Shown: positions 28,895 through 37,742 of the stretch, one piece after another | Layout: each line of letters begins with the position of its first letter | How positions within the stretch are numbered: the stretch's first letter is position 1 | DNA from: Parabacteroides sp. 52 | Lineage (GTDB): Bacteria; Bacteroidota; Bacteroidia; Bacteroidales; Tannerellaceae | Assembly: GCF_010500925.1 (NCBI RefSeq) | Contig: NZ_QVMG01000001.1 | Location: 517,618-581,617 of the forward strand | Direction: 5' to 3' | Length of the DNA: 64,000 bases | Translations under genes and position numbers: made by a program | The notes under the pieces: generated by a model | What the model was told of the DNA's origin: nothing | The model's input: only the letters and a program-made list of their open reading frames with translations | Databases searched by the model: none

Positions 28895-30079
28895 ATGATA
28901 GAAAAAGAGTTAGAAAAAGACCTGCCATTGAAATGGGCAAGGTTACAAGAAGTCATGTCGGAGAGTGGTGCGGACGGATGCCTGTTGAGTATCGATGTGA
29001 ATTTATATTATATGACCGGAAGGGTCTACAATGGTTATTTTTATCTTCCGGCAGAAGGAGCGCCCTGGTTTTTCGTTGTACGCCCTAACGGCCTGACGGG
29101 AGAAAGGGTACGTTATATCCGCAAACCGGAACAGATGCCGGAACTGTTTGCCGAACTGCATATTCCGATGCCGCAACACCTTTTGTTGGAGGCCGATGAA
29201 TTGACCTATAATAATTATATACGCCTGCAAGCGGTGTTTGAACCGCGGCAAACGGGCAACGCCACTCAGGTGATCCGGAAACTGCGGAGCGTGAAAACAC
29301 CCTGGGAAGTGGCACAGTTCCGCGTCTCCGCCCGTCAGCATGCCTTAACCTATTCGGAGGTAAAAGATTGTTTCCGACCGGGAATGACGGATCTCGCGTT
29401 TCAATCGGAAATAGAAAACCGGATGCGCCGGAACGGATCGATGGGATTGTTCCGGGCTTTTGGCGCCAATATGGATATTTTTATGGGTAGCATCCTGGCC
29501 GGTGAGAATGCGGAGAATCCCTCTCCTTTCGACTTCGCATTGGGAGGCGGTGGAGTGAATCCCTCGTTGCCTATCGGGGCAAACGGTACCCTGTTGAAAG
29601 AAGGGACGGCTATTATGGTGGATATGGCGGGAAACTATACGCCTTATATCACGGATATGACCCGGGTATTCTCCGTCGGCCGGTTAACCGAAGAGGCGTA
29701 TCGGGCGCATCAGGTGGCCCTGCAGATCCAGGAGGAGGTGATAGAGATTGCCCGTCCGGGAACTTCGTGCGCCGAGTTGTATAACCGCTCGTTCGCGATC
29801 GCGGAGCAAGAAGGATTGAAAGATCATTTTATGGGTACCCGGCAGCAAGCCAAATTCGTCGGACATGGGATCGGTATACAGATCAATGAGTTGCCGGTAT
29901 TGACCCCTCGTTCGAAGGAGGTATTGGAACCGAATATGGTTTTCGCGTTGGAGCCTAAATTTGTGATTCCGGGTGTCGGAGCCGTAGGAATTGAGAATAG
30001 TTTCCTGGTAACCGATACCGGCGTAGAGAAACTGACGGTGTTTGAGGAAGAAATTATTAGTTTAGTAGTTAGTGATTAG
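28895..30079 (+). CDS. M24 family Xaa-Pro-type aminopeptidase
   Basis: 394 residues: a creatinase-like N-domain (about 10-150) and a pita-bread catalytic domain with the metal ligands Asp in IMVDMAG, Asp in YITDMTRVF, His in FVGHGIGIQ, Glu in FALEPKF and Glu in VGIENSF. It cleaves an N-terminal residue before proline, cytoplasmic. The last codons (LVVSD) and the stop lie in a heptad repeat, so the C-terminus may have been changed by it. It is followed by alkaline phosphatase on the same strand. Confidence 0.92.
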   Translation: MIEKELEKDLPLKWARLQEVMSESGADGCLLSIDVNLYYMTGRVYNGYFYLPAEGAPWFFVVRPNGLTGERVRYIRKPEQMPELFAELHIPMPQHLLLEADELTYNNYIRLQAVFEPRQTGNATQVIRKLRSVKTPWEVAQFRVSARQHALTYSEVKDCFRPGMTDLAFQSEIENRMRRNGSMGLFRAFGANMDIFMGSILAGENAENPSPFDFALGGGGVNPSLPIGANGTLLKEGTAIMVDMAGNYTPYITDMTRVFSVGRLTEEAYRAHQVALQIQEEVIEIARPGTSCAELYNRSFAIAEQEGLKDHFMGTRQQAKFVGHGIGIQINELPVLTPRSKEVLEPNMVFALEPKFVIPGVGAVGIENSFLVTDTGVEKLTVFEEEIISLVVSD

Positions 30080-30151
30080 TGTTTAGTGATTAGTGGATAT
30101 TGTAAATAATCACACCACTAAACACTAATCACTAAACACTAATCACTAAAA
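30064..30151. repeat. Heptad hairpin between peptidase and phosphatase genes
   Basis: Left arm from 30064: AGTAGTT, AGTGATT, AGTGTTT, AGTGATT, AGTGGAT. Right arm from 30117: ACTAAAC, ACTAATC, ACTAAAC, ACTAATC, ACTAAAA. Positions 30071-30095 and 30123-30147 are a perfect 25-bp inverted repeat. The left arm overlaps the 3' end of the peptidase gene. Confidence 0.95.
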
Positions 30152-30186
30152 AAATATTATTATAAAACTAAATAAAAAACAGTATC

Positions 30187-31887
30187 ATGAAAAGAACAAC
30201 TCTTTTATTTCTGTTGTTGGCGATCTTTATGCTGCCGGCACAGGCATCCCGGCCGGAAGATGTCAAACCGGTAAAAAATATTATCGTAATGATCCCCGAC
30301 GGCACCTCTTTACCCGTTGTCTCCATCTCGCGTTGGTTACAATGGTATACCCAGCCGGACAAGCCGTCGTTGCATATCGACCCTTATCTCTGTGGTACGG
30401 TATCGACCTTCTCCTCCAATGCACCGATCGGCGACTCGGCACCTACGACTTCTTGTTATATGACGGGGGTACCCAGCCGGACGGGATATGTTTCTACCTA
30501 TCCACTGCCCGACGGAGAGAACGATATATTCCCCATGGATTCTGCCCGGGCGTACCAACCGCTGGTGACTGTCTTGGAAGCAATGAAAATGACGCAGAAT
30601 AAAGCAACAGGGCTGGTGTTCACTTGTGAGTTTCCACATGCAACCCCGGCCGACTGCTCGGCACATAGTTACAAACGGGGTAATTATCATTGGATCGCCC
30701 CTCAGATGGTACATAACGACCTGGATGTGGTTATTGGCGGAGGTAACTCCCTCTTGAACGAAGAGATGGAAAACTACCTCACCCATAACGGCTATAATGT
30801 ATATAGAAACGACCTCTCAGGCATGCGCGCCGATACAGGAGATAAGATGTGGGCACTCTATGGCAATCGCGAAATGGCCTATGATCTCGATCGCAACCCT
30901 GACGAACAACCCTCTATCGAAGAGATGACCCGCAAAGCGATCGACAAACTATCGCGCAATGCAAACGGTTTCTTCCTGATGGTGGAAGGCAGTAAGGTCG
31001 ACTGGGCCGCGCATGCGAACGACCCGGTAGGGATGTGTACCGACTTCCTGGCCTTCGACAGAGCCTGTGGGGCCGCTTTGGAATTTGCCCGGAAAGAGGG
31101 AGAAACCCTGGTTATTATTGTACCCGATCATGGAAACAGCGGATTCAGTTTAGGAAAATACGCTTGTCCGGGTTACGACAAACTGACCAAAGACCAACTC
31201 TTCCATCAGTTTGCTCAATACAAACTGACTGCCGAAGGATTTGCCAAAAAGGTCAACAGCGAACCTTTCTCTGAGGTACAAAACATTTTCCGCACCTATG
31301 CCGGTTTTGAACTATCCCAAGAGGAATTGGAAATACTTACCCATATCAAGGATTATAAAAACAGCCCGATACCCGTAGAAGAACGCTCCTCCAAAGGATT
31401 GCAAGCCTCTTTGTACAGCGGATCACTCACTTCGTTCATGTCCAAACTGCTTACGTCGAAAACCTGTTTCGGATTTACCACCGGAGGGCATACGGGAGAA
31501 GAAGTATTCCTGGCAGCCTATCACCCGCAAGGCTGTCTTCCCCTGGGCAGACAGACCAATGTCGGCTTGAACCAATACTTGTGCCAAGCAGCCGGATTAA
31601 ACGTTTCCCTGGATGAGCTTAGTCAAAAGGTTTTCGCCCGTCATACAGATGTCTTCAAAGACTACATCTGTGAAATGATTCCGGCTAAAGAAGAAAAAGG
31701 CTCTCCCACCCTGGTAGTGAAAAACAAAAAGAACCGAAAAAAACAACTGACGATCAACCCTTTTACCAATATTGTAAAAGCCGGGCGCAAAGGACAGGAA
31801 GAAATCCGGCTGAACTCTGTCATTGTGTATGTAGATGCCAATGACACATTCTATTTACCGGAAAGTCTGGCGGACTATCTCAAATAA
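30187..31887 (+). CDS. Alkaline phosphatase, PhoA superfamily
   Basis: 566 residues with a signal peptide ending at LPAQAS. First metal Asp in IIVMIPDGTS; nucleophile Ser84 in GDSAPTTSC; second-half ligands in VDWAAHANDP, VIIVPDHGNSG and FTTGGHTGEEV. This is the metal layout of alkaline phosphatases. It is longer than E. coli PhoA (about 470), with an insertion and a basic C-terminal part (KNKKNRKKQ). It removes phosphate from organic esters in the periplasm. No Pho-type site was found upstream; it probably shares the peptidase transcript. Confidence 0.93.
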   Translation: MKRTTLLFLLLAIFMLPAQASRPEDVKPVKNIIVMIPDGTSLPVVSISRWLQWYTQPDKPSLHIDPYLCGTVSTFSSNAPIGDSAPTTSCYMTGVPSRTGYVSTYPLPDGENDIFPMDSARAYQPLVTVLEAMKMTQNKATGLVFTCEFPHATPADCSAHSYKRGNYHWIAPQMVHNDLDVVIGGGNSLLNEEMENYLTHNGYNVYRNDLSGMRADTGDKMWALYGNREMAYDLDRNPDEQPSIEEMTRKAIDKLSRNANGFFLMVEGSKVDWAAHANDPVGMCTDFLAFDRACGAALEFARKEGETLVIIVPDHGNSGFSLGKYACPGYDKLTKDQLFHQFAQYKLTAEGFAKKVNSEPFSEVQNIFRTYAGFELSQEELEILTHIKDYKNSPIPVEERSSKGLQASLYSGSLTSFMSKLLTSKTCFGFTTGGHTGEEVFLAAYHPQGCLPLGRQTNVGLNQYLCQAAGLNVSLDELSQKVFARHTDVFKDYICEMIPAKEEKGSPTLVVKNKKNRKKQLTINPFTNIVKAGRKGQEEIRLNSVIVYVDANDTFYLPESLADYLK

Positions 31888-31904
31888 TCCGAAGCAAACA
31901 ACAT

Positions 31905-31947
31905 AAAAAAGACCGGAAAGAAAACATTTTCTTTCCGGTCTTTTTTG
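31905..31947. terminator. Bidirectional terminator between convergent genes
   Basis: AAAAAAGACCGGAAAGAAAA and its complement TTTTCTTTCCGGTCTTTTTT form a near-perfect hairpin between alkaline phosphatase and ridA. Confidence 0.92.
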
Positions 31948-32013
31948 TTCTATAACGAAGAAAGTTCTATCCGAACTTATATCTCATTCCAGACGAAAGG
32001 GTAAAGAGAAAGA

Positions 32014-32391
32014 TTACTTCGCTGCAATAACTTCTATTTCGACCAATCCGTTTTTAGGCAATGTCTTTACGGCAACCGCTGAACGGGCAGGAAAAGCGCC
32101 TTCGAATTGAGTGGCATATATTTCATTTACAGCAGCAAAATCTCCCATGTCGGCAAGGAAAACCGTTGTTTTCACCACATCATTGATAGTGTATCCGGCA
32201 GCAGCCAAGATAGCATGTATATTCTTAAAGGCTTGCACCGTCTGCTCTTTTACTCCCCCTTCTACAAAAGAGCCGGTTACAGGATCCATACCGAGTTGAC
32301 CGGATGCAAATAACATATTATCTACCTGGACAGCCTGACTATACGGACCGATAGCGGCCGGTGCATTGGGTGTTGAAATTACTTTTTTCAT
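32014..32391 (-). CDS. ridA: RidA family enamine/imine deaminase
   Basis: 125 residues, the full family length: MKKVISTPNAPAAIGPYSQA at the start, LFASGQLGMDP, VVKTTVFLADMGDFAAVNE and the catalytic Arg in FPARSAVAVKTLP. It hydrolyses reactive 2-aminoacrylate formed by PLP enzymes (and by serine/threonine dehydration), protecting metabolism. It follows rlmB after 95 bases holding a word repeat. Confidence 0.96.
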   Translation of the reverse strand: MKKVISTPNAPAAIGPYSQAVQVDNMLFASGQLGMDPVTGSFVEGGVKEQTVQAFKNIHAILAAAGYTINDVVKTTVFLADMGDFAAVNEIYATQFEGAFPARSAVAVKTLPKNGLVEIEVIAAK

Positions 32392-32424
32392 TGTTTTATT
32401 CTTTAGATTTATTTTTTTACGAAA

Positions 32425-32488
32425 AGAGTCAAAGAAGTGAAGAAAGAGATATACTCCCCTAACTCCTTGACTCCTTTAACTCCTTTCT
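32425..32488. repeat. 8-9-bp word repeat between rlmB and ridA
   Basis: Words TAACTCC, TTGACTCC, TTTAACTCC (about 32460-32483) face GAGTCAAAGAAGTGAAG (about 32426-32442). The words resemble those in the DUF2764/V-ATPase A gap (26739-26842), showing one word family at two loci. Pairing is short and imperfect. Confidence 0.75.
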
Positions 32489-33233
32489 ATACAGATTCAT
32501 TCATTCGTTGACGAACCACTTCATAGACCATGACAGATGCAGCTACCGACACATTCAACGAGCCGATGGTTCCAAACTGCGGGATCTTCACCAAACCATC
32601 GCATATACGCAGGTTCTCGGAAGAGACACCGGTATCTTCAGCTCCCATCACAATAGCAACGGGACCTTCGTATGCAACCTGGGTGTACACATCTACGGCC
32701 TTTTCCGTAGCGGCAAAAACTTTCACACCACTTTGCTGGAGAAAACGAATGGCTTGATTGATGTTTTTTTCTTTACAAACGGGCAAAACATGCAAAGCAC
32801 CGGCTGATGTTTTTATGGCATCGGCATTCACCGTCACGCTTCCTTTTGCCGGAATAACAACAGCATCCACCCCTGCACACTCACAGGTACGGGCGATGGC
32901 TCCGAAATTACGGACATCGGTCACCCCATCCAACAAGACGATAAAAGGGTTTTTACCTGCCTCGTATACAAAAGGAATTATATCTTCTAGTTTCTGGTAA
33001 GTGACAGAAGAAATAAAAGCGATTACCCCCTGGTGATTCTTACGGGTCAAACGATCCAATCGTTCGGCTGGCACACGCTGAACAGGGATATCCCGTTCTT
33101 TCAATACGGCAAATAATTCCCGGGATAATTCGCTTTGGAGTTCCCGCTTTACCAGAATTTTATCAATTTCTTTATCTGCCTGAATAGCTTCTATTACAGC
33201 ACGTATGCCAAAAATCATTTCGTTCTCTCTCAT
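32487..33233 (-). CDS. rlmB: 23S rRNA 2'-O-methyltransferase, TrmH/RlmB family
   Basis: 248 residues: a small N-terminal substrate-binding domain (GIRAVIEAIQADKEIDKILV) and a SPOUT knot with motif 1 DGVTDVRNFGAIARTCE, motif 2 AIVMGAEDTGVS and motif 3 IPQFGTIGSLNVSVAASVMVYE. It likely methylates G2251-equivalent of 23S rRNA using SAM. Starts 5 bases before the stop of the neighbouring hypothetical gene region, same strand run. Confidence 0.93.
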   Translation of the reverse strand: MRENEMIFGIRAVIEAIQADKEIDKILVKRELQSELSRELFAVLKERDIPVQRVPAERLDRLTRKNHQGVIAFISSVTYQKLEDIIPFVYEAGKNPFIVLLDGVTDVRNFGAIARTCECAGVDAVVIPAKGSVTVNADAIKTSAGALHVLPVCKEKNINQAIRFLQQSGVKVFAATEKAVDVYTQVAYEGPVAIVMGAEDTGVSSENLRICDGLVKIPQFGTIGSLNVSVAASVMVYEVVRQRMNESV

Positions 33234-33238
33234 ATTAT

Positions 33239-33826
33239 TTATTTTCTTTTATTCTGACCCGAGTTGTTTTTGTGTCTATTATTGTTATTCTTTCTTTCAT
33301 TTTCTTTCTCTATCTGATAAGGAGCTTTCTTCTTTTGTGCAGGACGCCTCTCGTATCTCTCCTTTTTTACCGGCTTCTTCCAATGATATGTCCAGTAACG
33401 GTCTTCATAACGACGCCAGGCAGATGAGTGACGGCGACCGGCATAGGCTGGATTCTCATACCATCCCCGATAATCATGTATGCGTTGGGGACGTTCCTGG
33501 GAAAGATATACATACTTATCGAATTGACTGGGCGAAAATAAACGTTGTATCTTCCGGTCGCGATCCATACGAAGATCGTAAATCTTTCGGGCGGCTTTGT
33601 CCCAGTGTTTGTAATCCCGACGGGTTTCTTTTTCGATCCGTTGTCCATATTTATGAACGATCTTCTGATATTCGGCAGCTTGCTTTTTAGACAAACGAAG
33701 AGACTGTATCATGGAGAGACATTGACGACAATGAGGTTCATGCCAACCAAACTCAACCCAAAACTGGCTATAACCGGGCAAACTACAAAGAAGAATCAAC
33801 AGGGATAGTAGAGTGAATCGTTTCAT
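33239..33826 (-). CDS. Exported basic protein of unknown function
   Basis: 195 residues. Signal peptide (about 1-20, ending LPGYSQ), then WHEPHCRQCLSMIQSLRLSK with two Cys and two His, a helical charged middle resembling Spy/CpxP-like heavy alpha-helical regions (KKQAAEYQKIVHKYGQRIEK), and a very basic, Asn/Lys-rich low-complexity tail (about 150-195). I do not recognise a named family. It sits between recN and rlmB in a minus-strand run. Confidence 0.75.
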   Translation of the reverse strand: MKRFTLLSLLILLCSLPGYSQFWVEFGWHEPHCRQCLSMIQSLRLSKKQAAEYQKIVHKYGQRIEKETRRDYKHWDKAARKIYDLRMDRDRKIQRLFSPSQFDKYVYLSQERPQRIHDYRGWYENPAYAGRRHSSAWRRYEDRYWTYHWKKPVKKERYERRPAQKKKAPYQIEKENERKNNNNRHKNNSGQNKRK

Positions 33827-33920
33827 GGCTTTTTGTTTTTTAAAGTGAATAAATTACCTTTATTTATTACTATATCAGACAGTACAGAAAAGAAATAGTT
33901 TAATTCCTGCCTCTGCCTAC

Positions 33921-35576
33921 TCATCCCAACATCTCCCTGGCATTGGCAAGAGACGCCTCGGTAAGAGATGCACCACTCAGCATGCGCGCTATTTCACGCA
34001 CCCGGTCTTCTCCGGCAAGCGCACGTATACCGGTAACAGTTTTTTGCGGCGTATCTTCCTTATAAACAAAATAATGCGAATTTCCTTTAGAGGCAATCTG
34101 CGGAAGATGAGTAATCGTTATCACCTGCATATTCCGGCTAAGCGTCTCCATTATTTCTCCCATCTTATCGGCAATATCTCCGGAAACACCGGTATCTACT
34201 TCATCAAAAATAATCGCCGGCAAGGCTGTAAATCCGGCAATCATTGCTTTGAGACAAAGCATCAAGCGAGAGATTTCTCCTCCCGACGCTGTCTGAGAGA
34301 CAGGCTGCAAGGTCCCGGTTTTGTGGGCTGAGAACAAAAAACAGACATCATCCATTCCATCTGCCCCAGGCTCCTCCCGGGCAACAATCTCCACTTCAAA
34401 ACGGGCATGCGGCATACCCAACGGAAGAATCAGGTCAACCAATTGCCGAGAGATAATACGGGATACCTGCTGCCGTTGCTTCCGCAATAAAGCGGCTTGC
34501 TGCAACAACTTTTTGTATGTCGCCTCTATTTCCTGCTTCAACTCCTCTAGCTGTTTATCATAGGAGTTAATCTCATGCAGTTGCTGTATATACTTTTCCT
34601 GTAAAACGACAAGCTCTTCTACGGTGGTAACACGGTGCTTCTGTTGCAAGCCATACAATAGATTCAACCGCTCCTTTACCCAATCCAGGCGTTCGGGATT
34701 GTATTCAACATCTTCTTTACGCCTTTCTGTCTCCGAAGCCAGGTCATTTAAATCAATATATGCCGTGCGCAGTCGCTCGACGATCTCTTGGGCAGGAGGA
34801 TAAAATGCTTCCAACGAATCAGCGGTAGAGAGTGCTTCTTTTATCAGACGGACACTGCCTTGTGTCTCTCCTTGCAAGAATTCCGTAATCTTAAAAAGGG
34901 ATGTTTTTATTTCTTCGGCATGTGTCAATAGCTCCTGTTCCTGTTCCAACTCCTCCTGTTCCCCTTCTTTTAAATGGGCTTCCTGAAGTTGCTCCAACTG
35001 AAACCGGGCATAATCTTCTTCCTGATGCGCCTCGGTAGCCTTTTCCGTCAGGAAAATCATTTCTTTCCGCAAAGACTGATACCGGGTATATTCCGTATGA
35101 TAAGAAGTTAACAGGGCATCGTTTTGCGCCATTACATCTACCACCTTCAACTGAAAGCGGCTGTCTCCCAATAATAAGTTCTGATGCTGTGAATGAATAT
35201 CAATAAGCAGACCTCCCAGTTCTTTCATCACTGCCAAAGAGACGGGAGAATCATTGATAAAAGCCCTGGATTTTCCCGAAACATATAATTCCCTCCGAAA
35301 GAGGCAATTCTGCGGATCATACTCCAGGTCATTTTCCTGAAAAAAGGTTTCCAGTTGATAAGCAGCTATATTAAAAACGGCCTCTATCACACATTTATCT
35401 GCACCTTCACGGATACTCTTGCCATCAGCACGCTGCCCCAAAACAAGGGATAAGGCACCCAGGATAATAGATTTCCCGGCCCCCGTTTCACCGGTAATGA
35501 CCGACAATCCCTTATCAAAGGGTATATCCAGATTATCTATTAAAACGTAGTTTCGTATAAATAAAGATGTGAGCAT
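33921..35576 (-). CDS. recN: DNA repair protein RecN
   Basis: 551 residues with SMC-like make-up: Walker A ITGETGAGKSIILGAL at the N-terminus, two long coiled-coil stretches (about 160-370), signature ASGGEISRLMLCLKA and Walker B AIIFDEVDTGVSG, then ITHLPQIAS. It tethers broken DNA ends for recombination. It follows DUF4835 by 7 bases in the conserved Bacteroidetes run coaBC-DUF4835-recN. Confidence 0.97.
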   Translation of the reverse strand: MLTSLFIRNYVLIDNLDIPFDKGLSVITGETGAGKSIILGALSLVLGQRADGKSIREGADKCVIEAVFNIAAYQLETFFQENDLEYDPQNCLFRRELYVSGKSRAFINDSPVSLAVMKELGGLLIDIHSQHQNLLLGDSRFQLKVVDVMAQNDALLTSYHTEYTRYQSLRKEMIFLTEKATEAHQEEDYARFQLEQLQEAHLKEGEQEELEQEQELLTHAEEIKTSLFKITEFLQGETQGSVRLIKEALSTADSLEAFYPPAQEIVERLRTAYIDLNDLASETERRKEDVEYNPERLDWVKERLNLLYGLQQKHRVTTVEELVVLQEKYIQQLHEINSYDKQLEELKQEIEATYKKLLQQAALLRKQRQQVSRIISRQLVDLILPLGMPHARFEVEIVAREEPGADGMDDVCFLFSAHKTGTLQPVSQTASGGEISRLMLCLKAMIAGFTALPAIIFDEVDTGVSGDIADKMGEIMETLSRNMQVITITHLPQIASKGNSHYFVYKEDTPQKTVTGIRALAGEDRVREIARMLSGASLTEASLANAREMLG

Positions 35577-35583
35577 ATATCCT

Positions 35584-36489
35584 TTATTTGTTTAACGCCT
35601 CCAAACGCTTTGTCTCCGTCGGGAACAGGGCGGAAAGCATTTTTAGACCTTCCTGTTTTTCCTGGGTGGTAGCCTTCGAATAAATGGCTACGACTTCATC
35701 CAACTTGGTTTCAGCAAACATCTGTAACAGAAGAGAGGAGGGACGGGCACTTTTTATTTGTTGCAAAGCGGAAAGAGAAGATATCAGAGTCGCTCTTCCC
35801 CGGTCCGGATTAGCCACCATTTCATCCAAGCCTTTGCGGTGATACGTATACCACATCTCATGAAAAAGGTCCGATGTATTATCCGTCAATGCCGTAATAA
35901 GCGCATGCCGGTTCTGATTGTTATCAAAGGCTTTCCACCCTGACCAACCTACCTGGGACTGCGCCAGGCTAACGATCTGCTGAGCTTGCTGAAGGAATGT
36001 ATTGCCTCCCTTGGGAGAAAAACTATCAAAGTCTAAACCCAAGATCGTATAAAGATAAAAGACGATCGTAGCCGTCAGGTTGCTGTTTAACATATTGCCG
36101 GAGAACTCTAGTGGTTCAAACTCCGTATACTCAAAATCAAATTGACGGTCCCGGAAATTGAACAAGGTCGTTGTATAACTGGCATTGTATACCGGACGAC
36201 GCACCTGTACCTGTATCTCACTCTTGAAATTAGTATCTGTCAACTCATTCACAACAATTGTCATCGTACAATCGATCCGCTCATTGATATTAAATGTCGC
36301 ATCTGTCCAAACCTTATTATTGATGAATTCCATTAAGGCATTTTGCAAAGTGGTAAAAATCGCCTTGTCCGTCACCGCGACCTTATCACTGTTTACCGTC
36401 ACTTTGGCATTAAACTCCTGGGCATGCAACATATTCGCAGAAAGAATACAGACAAAAGCCAGATATACGATTCTCTTTATTGTTTTCAT
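35584..36489 (-). CDS. DUF4835 family exported protein
   Basis: 301 residues with a signal peptide ending at LHAQEF. The mature part starts with FNAKVTVNSDKVAVTDKAIF and has the family stretch FSGNMLNSNLTATIVFYLYTILGLDFDSFSP and AFDNNQNRHALITALTD. DUF4835 is confined to Bacteroidetes and its function is not established; constant linkage with coaBC and recN is known. Overlaps the coaBC stop by 4 bases. Confidence 0.9.
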   Translation of the reverse strand: MKTIKRIVYLAFVCILSANMLHAQEFNAKVTVNSDKVAVTDKAIFTTLQNALMEFINNKVWTDATFNINERIDCTMTIVVNELTDTNFKSEIQVQVRRPVYNASYTTTLFNFRDRQFDFEYTEFEPLEFSGNMLNSNLTATIVFYLYTILGLDFDSFSPKGGNTFLQQAQQIVSLAQSQVGWSGWKAFDNNQNRHALITALTDNTSDLFHEMWYTYHRKGLDEMVANPDRGRATLISSLSALQQIKSARPSSLLLQMFAETKLDEVVAIYSKATTQEKQEGLKMLSALFPTETKRLEALNK

Positions 36490-37700
36490 TGGAATAACAG
36501 TACTAATTTGTTTACAATATCCTGAGCCACTTCTTGTTTATTTTTTAAAGGATAAATAGTGACTTCTCCCCGGTTATCAATGATTGTCACTTTATTGGTA
36601 TCATGTCGAAAACCGGCTCCTGCATCTTCCAGAGAATTAAGGACGATGAAGTCGAGATTTTTCTTTTCCAATTTGTTTCGGGCATGTGTAAGACCGTCAC
36701 TCGTCTCTAATGCAAAACCGGCAAGAATCTGATTCTCCCGTTTGATATTGCCCAAAGCAGCGGCTATATCTTTATTCGGAACTAAGTCAAGACTCATCTC
36801 TCCTTTCACTTCCCGTTTGATCTTTTCCTCCTCTATTTGTTGCGGTCGGTAGTCGGCTACGGCAGCACATAAGAAAGCGGCATCTGCAGCAGGAAAAACC
36901 GAAGTAGTTGCCTGATACATTTCTTCCGCTGATTCAACGTCGATCCGTTTAATACGTGGATGTGAAGTGGAAAGTGATACCGGCCCGGCAATCAAGGTGA
37001 CCTCTGCTCCTCTTTGAGCACAGACTTCCGCCAGGGCAAATCCCATCTTTCCGGAGGAGTAATTGCCTATAAAACGAACCGGATCTATCTTTTCATAGGT
37101 CGGCCCGGCTGTTATAACTATTTTTTTTTTTGAGAGATCCTGGCAAGAGGAAAAGAATGATTCCAGATACTCTATAATCTGATCCGGTTCTTCCATACGC
37201 CCTTTTCCGACCAGATGACTGGCCAGTTCGCCTTCAGCCGGTTCTATGATATGATTCCCGAAAGAACGGAGACGATCCAGATTCTGTTGAGTGGTTGTAT
37301 GTGCAAACATATCCAAATCCATTGCCGGGGCAACAAATACCGGTGCCTTACAAGAAAGATAAGTGGTAACCAACATATTATCAGCAATACCATGAGCCAT
37401 CTTCCCGATTGTAGCCGCTGTAGCCGGAGCGATCAGCATGGCATCAGCCCATAAGCCCAAATCGACATGGCTGTGCCAGGAACCATCCCGGTTGGAAAAG
37501 AATTCACTGATAACCGGATGACTACTGAGAGTCGATAGCGTCAACGGAGTGATAAACTCTTTTCCCGAAGGAGTAATCACCACCTGTACTTCCGCTCCTT
37601 TTTTTACTAATCCGCGGATGATATAAGCCGCTTTATAAGCTGCGATACTACCGGTTATTCCGACTATGATTTTTTTTCCTTTCAACATTTCAGTAATCAA
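36486..37700 (-). CDS. coaBC: Bifunctional PPC decarboxylase / PPC synthetase
   Basis: 404 residues. The N-terminal flavoprotein half (CoaC) has GSIAAYKAAYIIRGLVKKGA, LSSHPVISEFF, the catalytic His in WHSHVDLG and APAMDLDMF; the C-terminal half (CoaB) starts near 190 with KKIVITAGPTYEKIDPVRFI and GKMGFALA and includes AAVADYRP. It makes 4'-phosphopantetheine for coenzyme A. The start could also be Met5. Confidence 0.96.
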   Translation of the reverse strand: MITEMLKGKKIIVGITGSIAAYKAAYIIRGLVKKGAEVQVVITPSGKEFITPLTLSTLSSHPVISEFFSNRDGSWHSHVDLGLWADAMLIAPATAATIGKMAHGIADNMLVTTYLSCKAPVFVAPAMDLDMFAHTTTQQNLDRLRSFGNHIIEPAEGELASHLVGKGRMEEPDQIIEYLESFFSSCQDLSKKKIVITAGPTYEKIDPVRFIGNYSSGKMGFALAEVCAQRGAEVTLIAGPVSLSTSHPRIKRIDVESAEEMYQATTSVFPAADAAFLCAAVADYRPQQIEEEKIKREVKGEMSLDLVPNKDIAAALGNIKRENQILAGFALETSDGLTHARNKLEKKNLDFIVLNSLEDAGAGFRHDTNKVTIIDNRGEVTIYPLKNKQEVAQDIVNKLVLLFQ

Positions 37701-37742
37701 ATGAATAATATTCTTATATATAACGGAAAGTAAGGGGCTCTA

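Noticed and set aside
30100..30186. Pho box before alkaline phosphatase
   Set aside because: No CGTAACA-type repeats and no -7 box are present; only the heptad hairpin fills the gap.
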